DNA of 11,792 nt from NCBI GenBank assembly GCA_018263495.1, contig JAANXC010000043.1, positions 1 to 11,792 of the forward strand. Reading direction: 5' to 3'. This DNA is from Nitrososphaerota archaeon (GTDB taxonomy: Archaea; Thermoproteota; Nitrososphaeria; Nitrososphaerales; Nitrosopumilaceae). The notes beneath the pieces were generated by a model. That model was given only the letters and a program-made list of their open reading frames with translations, ran no database searches and was not told the origin of the DNA. Shown here in pieces: positions 4,955-9,605 of the stretch (positions within the stretch are counted from its first letter, which is position 1; every line of letters starts with the position of its first letter). The position numbers were made by a program, and so were the translations under genes.

Positions 4955-4983
4955 GTTAACAAACATGTTAACATTTTGTTAAC
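4955..4983. promoter_or_regulatory. Three GTTAAC sites at one-turn spacing, candidate operator array
   Basis: The six-base palindrome GTTAAC occurs at 4955-4960, 4967-4972 and 4978-4983, with start-to-start distances of 12 and 11. All three would face the same side of the helix. The first abuts the TATA box of the winged-helix gene and the last overlaps the stop codon of the gene upstream. A regulator bound here would contact or displace TFB/TBP. The neighbouring winged-helix and ribbon-helix-helix-like proteins are the obvious candidates. Confidence 0.4.
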
Positions 4984-5548
4984 TTTTTATTTTTTCAAAT
5001 TTTATTATGACAGATATATTAGTTTTAATGCAACTTTCGAATTTTAGTTCTTTTGTTTTGTTTGCGATCTTTTTCCATACACCTTCCATAATATCAGTAA
5101 AAACTTCAGATATGTTATGTTGCAAATCAATTGTTGTAAAGGTAAGCTCTTCGTCAACTGTTAACTTAAAACCGCTTGATTCACAAAATGCAGAAAAAAG
5201 CATTAAATAATTTTTCCAACTTGAATCTTCTTTAAGTAAAGATGATACATAACCAAAAATCTCATTAACGGTATCTTCTGTGGCTGTGGAAGATGAGGCA
5301 AGAAGTCTTGCATAGTGGATTTTGGGAATCAAGACGGAACTAGTTTTATTGACATTCAATAACGCCTTGTAATCTAAATCATCTTCAAGTTTTGACTCCA
5401 ACCATTTCTTTTTTGTAATTCCTTCAGATTCAAGAAAAGCATGTAGTTTCTTACTAGTTGCATTTGGTACACGAAACCCCTCAATTGTTTCTTTCAGAGA
5501 ATCATTTTTTTGTTTTTTGGTACCCACTCCACTTTGCTGTTTAGACAC
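4979..5548 (-). CDS. Unknown protein with ribbon-helix-helix-like N-terminus, 189 residues
   Basis: I do not recognise the full protein. After a polar Lys/Gln-rich lead (1-20), residues about 23-58 follow a ribbon-helix-helix pattern: a short strand GFRVPN, a helix TSKKLHAFLESEG and a second helix ITKKKWLESKLEDDL. This suggests DNA binding but is only pattern-based. Residues 65-189 form a mixed helix/strand domain of unknown type, with helices around 90-120, a strand LTFTTIDL (134-141), a helix to about 165 and a terminal strand NISVIIKFEKI. There are no membrane segments. The start is GTG at 5548; no ATG lies near, and a weak AT-rich element precedes it at suitable spacing. The gene ends in the GTTAAC array upstream of the winged-helix gene. 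Confidence 0.65.
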   Translation of the reverse strand: MSKQQSGVGTKKQKNDSLKETIEGFRVPNATSKKLHAFLESEGITKKKWLESKLEDDLDYKALLNVNKTSSVLIPKIHYARLLASSSTATEDTVNEIFGYVSSLLKEDSSWKNYLMLFSAFCESSGFKLTVDEELTFTTIDLQHNISEVFTDIMEGVWKKIANKTKELKFESCIKTNISVIIKFEKIKS

Positions 5549-5679
5549 TAATTTATGTTTGATCGCTGTATTAGGCTAGAATTAGAGAAATTCAAAAAAA
5601 AAGATGGTGTGATAATCAAACAAAATCAGTTTTGATACCGGCATCCTTATGTGTACAGGAAAAATAATTTCAAGTTACA
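5549..5679. promoter_or_regulatory. Divergent intergenic region
   Basis: These 131 bases separate the GTG start at 5548 from the ATG at 5680 and should hold both promoters, though neither TATA box is strong. A CTTATG element (5645-5650) lies about 32 bases before the plus-strand gene. An imperfect inverted repeat, ATCAAAC then GTTTTGAT, lies at about 5616-5637. An A-rich stretch follows the minus-strand promoter area. I see no gene here. Confidence 0.35.
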
Positions 5680-6279
5680 ATGGCTGAAGGTGCTTTACCA
5701 AAAGGATTTGAAAGACCAAGTGACTCAGGTTCACAAGGTGGCTCAAGTTCATCTGCACCAAAAAAACGTGGAGCGGACAAAATGGGCATCTCTATTGCAA
5801 TTGGTATTACGGCTGTTGCATTAATTATTGGAATCGGCTTTACTGGAGTTATCCCAATGGGTGATGACATGCCTTCAATAATGCAGCCAGCACCTAGTGC
5901 ACCAAGTGCACCAGTTGTACAGCAAGCACCACCTAGTCCTCCTTCTGCATATGTGCCAATGAAGACCACACCATCTTATGCACCATCAAGTAACGACTTG
6001 ATTGATCAACTTGATTGGTCTATCAGCACAGGTGATGTTCATGGCATGTATCTTGACAAGAGTAACTCTGCTCTGATTATCAAGACAAGTACAACAGATG
6101 ATGGAGAGTTATTTGTTGGATTGAATGCGGACTATATCGGTTCTGATGATGGAACGTTCTTTATCTTGGTAGATAACCAAGAACACGAAGACTATGAACA
6201 GGCTGGAATGGACTTGTACATTGATCTACCAGCAGGAGCTGAAAAAGTAGAGATTATTGGAAGCTACGTAATATTATAG
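5680..6279 (+). CDS. N-terminally membrane-anchored exported protein with thaumarchaeal beta domain
   Basis: A 199-residue protein with four parts. Residues 1-34 are a Ser/Gly-rich cytoplasmic tail ending in KKRGADK. Residues about 35-58 are one membrane helix. Residues 60-105 are a Pro/Ala/Ser-rich linker. Residues about 112-199 are a beta-rich domain outside the cell. That last domain has the pattern seen in many thaumarchaeal surface proteins: a strand with SALIIKTSTTDDGELFVGL, an acidic loop, FFILVDNQEHEDY, DLYIDLPAGAEKVEIIG and a final strand. In those proteins it usually precedes a PEFG-type C-terminal sorting signal. Here the protein stops at SYVIL without one, and the N-terminal helix supplies the anchor. 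Function unknown; surface role inferred. Start ATG 5680 is the only good choice. Confidence 0.8.
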   Translation: MAEGALPKGFERPSDSGSQGGSSSSAPKKRGADKMGISIAIGITAVALIIGIGFTGVIPMGDDMPSIMQPAPSAPSAPVVQQAPPSPPSAYVPMKTTPSYAPSSNDLIDQLDWSISTGDVHGMYLDKSNSALIIKTSTTDDGELFVGLNADYIGSDDGTFFILVDNQEHEDYEQAGMDLYIDLPAGAEKVEIIGSYVIL

Positions 6280-6286
6280 ATACAAA

Positions 6287-6358
6287 ATGACCAAGATGTT
6301 TATTCCTAGAAGACCTAATCGTTCAGCACATGCTGACGATGAAGAGGAAGAAGAATAA
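6287..6358 (+). CDS. Possible 23-residue microprotein with acidic tail
   Basis: Eight bases after the previous stop, ATG at 6287 opens a 23-codon frame ending in TAA. The product has a basic front (MTKMFIPRRPNRS) and an acidic end (DDEEEEE). The sharp basic-to-acidic split and the position directly after a gene favour a translated peptide from the same message. At this length chance cannot be excluded. No family is recognised. Confidence 0.35.
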   Translation: MTKMFIPRRPNRSAHADDEEEEE

Positions 6359-6359
6359 A

Positions 6360-6373
6360 CTCATCATGATGAG
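6360..6373. promoter_or_regulatory. Perfect 14-base palindrome, candidate operator
   Basis: CTCATCATGATGAG is its own reverse complement. It lies 46 bases before the MEDS gene and ends just before the TATTATAAG element at 6377-6385, the usual place for an archaeal regulator site. With no loop it is a poor hairpin and no T run follows, so a terminator is less likely. Confidence 0.45.
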
Positions 6374-6376
6374 CGA

Positions 6377-6385
6377 GTATTATAA
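6377..6385 (+). promoter_or_regulatory. TATA box for the MEDS-domain gene
   Basis: GTATTATAA is centred about 39 bases before the ATG at 6420, predicting a leader of roughly 10-15 bases. Confidence 0.4.
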
Positions 6386-6419
6386 GCAATTATTCGCCCA
6401 TACAAATGGTTAACATAAA

Positions 6420-6971
6420 ATGCCAAAATTAGATGCAACTGGATTTTTAGAGAGTCTTGGATGTGCACATATCCTGTATTTCCATGACGATAGTAAAATA
6501 ACGAAAGATACAGAGTTTGGTTTTATACAAAAAGGATTAGAAAAACAAGAGCACTGCTTTTACACCACCCAAAATCCTGAAGGTGTACTAAGCAAGATGA
6601 AAGAATTTGGTATTGATACTGAAGGATGTAGTGAATTTTTGCACATAGTAAAAATTCCAGAAAAGTTTGAGGATTACTCCAAAATGATTCTTGAGAAGGT
6701 TGACGGATTACCGCATGATTCTCAAATAAGAGTAATATCAACTCACTATTTTGACTTTAATGCTTCAAAAAAAACCGACCGAATGGCAGTAATTGAACAG
6801 TGTGTAGAGGATGATTACCATAAAATTAAGGGAAGCTTTGTTTGCTCCTTTGCGGTACAGCGGATTACCAATGAAATTCGTGGTAGATTTCTAAACCAGT
6901 TGCTTGACTCTCACAGGGCAATAGTAATTCAAACGGAAAAAGATGGGACAGAAGTTTTTACGCTTCCCTAG
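6420..6971 (+). CDS. MEDS (DcmR-type sensory) domain protein
   Basis: A 183-residue cytosolic protein made up of one MEDS domain, a degenerate RecA/KaiC-like fold. The family pattern is clear: HILYFHDDSK (17-26), then FIQKGLEKQEHCFYTTQ (35-51, the strand after the first helix), a helix with VLSKMKEFGID, and a central strand IRVISTHYF. MEDS domains were described in DcmR and in methanogen/methylotroph sensor proteins and are thought to bind small hydrocarbon-derived ligands. No kinase or DNA-binding domain is fused here, so it must signal through a partner or act alone. Cys residues at 15, 46, 70, 128 and 142 are notable. Its stop shares a CTAG with the convergent winged-helix gene. A palindrome precedes its promoter. 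Confidence 0.78.
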   Translation: MPKLDATGFLESLGCAHILYFHDDSKITKDTEFGFIQKGLEKQEHCFYTTQNPEGVLSKMKEFGIDTEGCSEFLHIVKIPEKFEDYSKMILEKVDGLPHDSQIRVISTHYFDFNASKKTDRMAVIEQCVEDDYHKIKGSFVCSFAVQRITNEIRGRFLNQLLDSHRAIVIQTEKDGTEVFTLP

Positions 6972-7255
6972 AATTTTTCATTCATCTCATTTATGAGATC
7001 ATTTATTCTGGAATAATCCTTATGAAATTCCATTCCTCTCTCAGTAACTGTGATTGATTTTCCCTTTACTATCATTCCTCTGTCCTCCATTTCCGTCAGG
7101 TATTTTGTTAGTTTATCATAAGATGTATTACACTTGACTTGGATTCTGGTTGGAGACATTGATTCGCTATTCTGAGTGTCATCTATTACAGCGGTAATAA
7201 CATCAAAGAAAATTTGAGTTTTAGTTCTTCTTTCTTTAGTCATAATTTTTTCCAT
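6968..7255 (-). CDS. Winged-helix DNA-binding protein (HTH_45-like), 95 residues
   Basis: A small archaeal winged-helix regulator: helix TQIFFDVITAVIDD (14-27), a second helix SPTRIQVKCN, a recognition helix SYDKLTKYLTEMEDRG (45-60), a wing strand ITVTERG (68-74), and a C-terminal helix YSRINDLINEM for dimer formation. This order and the TERGxEF-like ending match the HTH_45 family. ATG at 7255 is preferred; the frame is open further upstream into the preceding gene, and ATG at 7243 is also possible. The stop of the membrane-protein gene is one base from the chosen start, so the two form an operon. In archaea such pairs often link a membrane sensor to a small regulator, but the link is inferred here. 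Confidence 0.82.
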   Translation of the reverse strand: MEKIMTKERRTKTQIFFDVITAVIDDTQNSESMSPTRIQVKCNTSYDKLTKYLTEMEDRGMIVKGKSITVTERGMEFHKDYSRINDLINEMNEKF

Positions 7256-7256
7256 G

Positions 7257-7715
7257 TTAATCGTATTTCGTCCTAGTAGGAAACTTTTGATTCGAGAAAA
7301 CGCCAATTCCGAAAAAGCCAATCATAACCGTAAGTAAAACATCCACCATAACTGCCTCATCATGTTCCAGACGTTCAGCTGCTAAATCTTCTTGGAGGAG
7401 GAAGATTGAAAGAATTGTGAAGGTTGCAAATGCAAGCGCTGTAAAAATCAGGTTTCTATTTCCTGTTGAGCGGTATGCAATTATGCTAAGTATGAAAAGG
7501 AATATACCAAAAGTAATGGCGGCAATATGAAGAGTTTCATGTGCTACCAATTCGAAACAATTAAGGCTATGATCAGTATGTTCGCCTCTCGGTTGGTCAA
7601 TAATTGTACATGTTACTTCTTCAATCAAAAATGGACCCAGTGCAGAAAAGGTGGTTATAATACCAATAATTAGAAGGAGAGTTGCTCTGTTTTGTATAAA
7701 TCCTGGCAGAGTCAT
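7257..7715 (-). CDS. Four-span membrane protein of unknown function
   Basis: A 152-residue integral membrane protein with predicted helices at about 10-31, 61-81, 88-107 and 121-140. The first extracytoplasmic loop (32-60) holds Cys36 and Cys53, which could form a disulphide, and His46, His49 and His59, with His63 at the next helix. This resembles a metal- or redox-sensitive loop but is only suggestive. I do not recognise the family. It starts at ATG 7715 and is followed after one base by the winged-helix gene, so it probably works with that regulator as a membrane-linked sensor. Its promoter shares a 60-base divergent region with the reductase gene. Confidence 0.75.
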   Translation of the reverse strand: MTLPGFIQNRATLLLIIGIITTFSALGPFLIEEVTCTIIDQPRGEHTDHSLNCFELVAHETLHIAAITFGIFLFILSIIAYRSTGNRNLIFTALAFATFTILSIFLLQEDLAAERLEHDEAVMVDVLLTVMIGFFGIGVFSNQKFPTRTKYD

Positions 7716-7775
7716 TCATGGATCAAAAATAACCTCCAATAAAAATACAAATGGTACAATGGTCAAAGCAAATGA
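7716..7775. promoter_or_regulatory. Divergent promoter region before the reductase operon
   Basis: The 60-base gap contains AATAAAAATAC (about 7738-7748), roughly 33 bases before the TTG start at 7776. It also holds three ATG codons out of frame with the reductase (7751, 7759, 7772). The minus-strand promoter for the membrane-protein gene must overlap it, perhaps using the reverse of the same AT-rich block. Confidence 0.4.
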
Positions 7776-8981
7776 TTGTCTGAGCGTGAGTATGATCTAG
7801 TTGTGGTTGGGGCTGGACCAGCAGGCTCGTCAGCTGCATATATGGCGGCAAAAAATGGCATCAGTGTAGCCCTGCTAGAAAAGGAGGAAAACGTTGCGCA
7901 GACTGTAAGGACCAGCGGTGTAACATGGATTGACTATGCGAAGGAGTTTGGCATACCAGAAGACTGCTACAACCCAATCAGGACATACAACTTTTGCTCC
8001 CCAAAAAACAATGTTTCAATCAGTGATGAGCAGGCAAAGGCCGCTGTACTGGACGTACGAAAGACATACAGGTTTTTGGCAGAGCAGGCAAAAAAGAATG
8101 GAGCAGATATTTTCGTCAACACAAACGTAACCGAAGTAATTACAGAAGACGGAAAGGTTGTTGGAGTAAAGGCATCATCATCAAATGAAGAAATTGTATT
8201 TCGCGCAAAGGTGGTGATAGATGCTAGCGGATTCCAATCTGTTGTATCAAAGTCACTTGGCCTCGTTAAACAATGGAAAAGGTTTGGCGTTGGCGCGGAA
8301 TATGAAGCAGAAGTTGAGAATGTAAACCAGGACACATGGTGGCTGATGGTTGGACAGATGTATTCTCCAGCTGGATATGCGTGGATATTTCCTCTTGGAA
8401 AAAACTTAGTACGGATTGGAGTTGGGGTAGGAAAGCCTGAATCAGAAGTGGATCCTACTCAAAGGCTGGATGAATTGATTGAAAAAGGAGTTGGACCGAT
8501 TAAGGACTTGGGTAAGATAACAAAGAAGGAATTTCATTATGGCTTGATTCCAAACGAAGGACTTTCGCGCAAGACAGTTTATGATAATTTAATTTTGGTA
8601 GGTGATACTGCTGGCATGGCAAATCCTCTGGTGTTGGAAGGAATTCGATACGCAATCAAATATGGACGAGTTGCTGGAGACACAGCTAGCAAAGCTATCA
8701 AGTCTGGTAATACTTCAGAAGAGGCATTGCAATCCTATGAAGAAACATGGAAAAGGGAAATAGATCCAAAAATAAAATCTGCCCACAAAGTTCAAGCCAG
8801 ATGGCTGAAACTGTCTGATGATGATTGGGACAAGGAGATTGGCATCATAAGCAACCTGACGGCAGATGAATTCTTAGATTTTGTAAGAGCAGACTTTACA
8901 GTATCAAAAATGGTCAAGCTTGCAACACATCATCCAATGCTAGCTGTTCGACAATTCTTCAACATCATCAAAGGTGCTTGA
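7776..8981 (+). CDS. Geranylgeranyl-reductase-family FAD oxidoreductase
   Basis: This is a 401-residue flavoprotein of the family that saturates isoprenoid chains (archaeal membrane lipids, chlorophyll side chain, menaquinone tail). FAD binding is shown by GAGPAG (12-17), Glu36 at the end of the second strand, DASG (149-152) and GDTAGMANPL (276-285). The YAWIFPLG segment (201-208) is the YxWxFP-type motif characteristic of the family. The C-terminal region is helical and caps the substrate cavity, probably at the membrane surface. The start must be TTG 7776, because an in-frame TGA lies directly upstream and the nucleotide-binding strand begins five residues later. It abuts the methyltransferase gene (stop and start contiguous), so the two form an operon. 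The target may be the lipid core or a saturated quinone; the sequence does not say which. Confidence 0.9.
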   Translation: MSEREYDLVVVGAGPAGSSAAYMAAKNGISVALLEKEENVAQTVRTSGVTWIDYAKEFGIPEDCYNPIRTYNFCSPKNNVSISDEQAKAAVLDVRKTYRFLAEQAKKNGADIFVNTNVTEVITEDGKVVGVKASSSNEEIVFRAKVVIDASGFQSVVSKSLGLVKQWKRFGVGAEYEAEVENVNQDTWWLMVGQMYSPAGYAWIFPLGKNLVRIGVGVGKPESEVDPTQRLDELIEKGVGPIKDLGKITKKEFHYGLIPNEGLSRKTVYDNLILVGDTAGMANPLVLEGIRYAIKYGRVAGDTASKAIKSGNTSEEALQSYEETWKREIDPKIKSAHKVQARWLKLSDDDWDKEIGIISNLTADEFLDFVRADFTVSKMVKLATHHPMLAVRQFFNIIKGA

Positions 8982-9605
8982 ATGGACAAAACATCTAAGG
9001 TCTTTGACAGCTGGGCAAAAGCCGGAAGGGCTGAAGAGATGGAAGAGGGTCATGGCATAACTGTAGGCAAGTTTCTAGGCAGTATCTCCTTCAACAAACC
9101 ATTTTCATTCCTAGATATTGGATGCGGTAATGGCTGGGTTGTTAGAAAAATTGCAAATAATCCAAAATGCAAAAAGGCAATGGGAATAGACAAAAGCAAA
9201 AACATGATAAAAAGAGCCATATCGAAACGCGTTTCAAAAAAGGAAAAATACACATGTACTAACCTTGAATCCTGGAATTATACTGGGAAGTTTGATGTGA
9301 TTTTTTCCATGGAATCGCTATATTATTCGGTACCGATGGAACCTGCACTTGCCAAAGTTTTCAAGATGCTCAAAGCTGGCGGTTTCTTTTACTGTGGAAC
9401 TGACTTTTACAGTGACAATCATCTCACCAAGAGATGGAGAAAAGTTATGAAAGTACCAATGGACTTGCGTTCTAAAACTGAATGGAAAAAGATGTTCAAC
9501 GAAGCTGGCTTTAAGACAACTACAAAGCAAATCAAAGACACAAAACATAGAGCAAAATGGAAAAGAGAATTTGGTACATTGTTTGTTACCGGAAAAAAAA
9601 TCTAG
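8982..9605 (+). CDS. Class I SAM-dependent methyltransferase
   Basis: A 207-residue cytosolic enzyme with the Rossmann-type methyltransferase order: motif I FLDIGCGNGW (43-52), the acidic residue Asp70 in GIDKSKNMI that holds the ribose, FDVIFSMESLYY (104-115) at the fourth strand, and LKAGGFFYCGT after it. The C-terminal part is basic (KHRAKWKRE). The sequence resembles UbiE/methyltransferase-11 enzymes, which act on quinones, lipids and other small molecules. The ATG follows the reductase stop with no gap, so translation is coupled and the two enzymes probably serve one pathway. Candidate substrates are a menaquinone precursor or the free glycerol hydroxyl of archaeol; both are inference. 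Its stop shares a CTAG with the convergent solute-binding-protein gene. Confidence 0.88.
   Translation: MDKTSKVFDSWAKAGRAEEMEEGHGITVGKFLGSISFNKPFSFLDIGCGNGWVVRKIANNPKCKKAMGIDKSKNMIKRAISKRVSKKEKYTCTNLESWNYTGKFDVIFSMESLYYSVPMEPALAKVFKMLKAGGFFYCGTDFYSDNHLTKRWRKVMKVPMDLRSKTEWKKMFNEAGFKTTTKQIKDTKHRAKWKREFGTLFVTGKKI

Noticed and set aside
4835..5047. Plus-strand ORF of 70 codons with a poly-Phe run
   Set aside because: It is produced by the T19 tract, lies mostly in a promoter region and antisense to real genes, and has no protein-like composition.
5670..5969. Minus-strand ORF of 99 codons rich in Gly, Ala and Pro
   Set aside because: It is the complement of the Pro/Ser-rich linker and membrane helix of the exported protein; the repeats on the other strand explain it.
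7967..8335. Minus-strand ORF of 122 codons
   Set aside because: It lies entirely opposite the reductase, whose motifs continue through the region.
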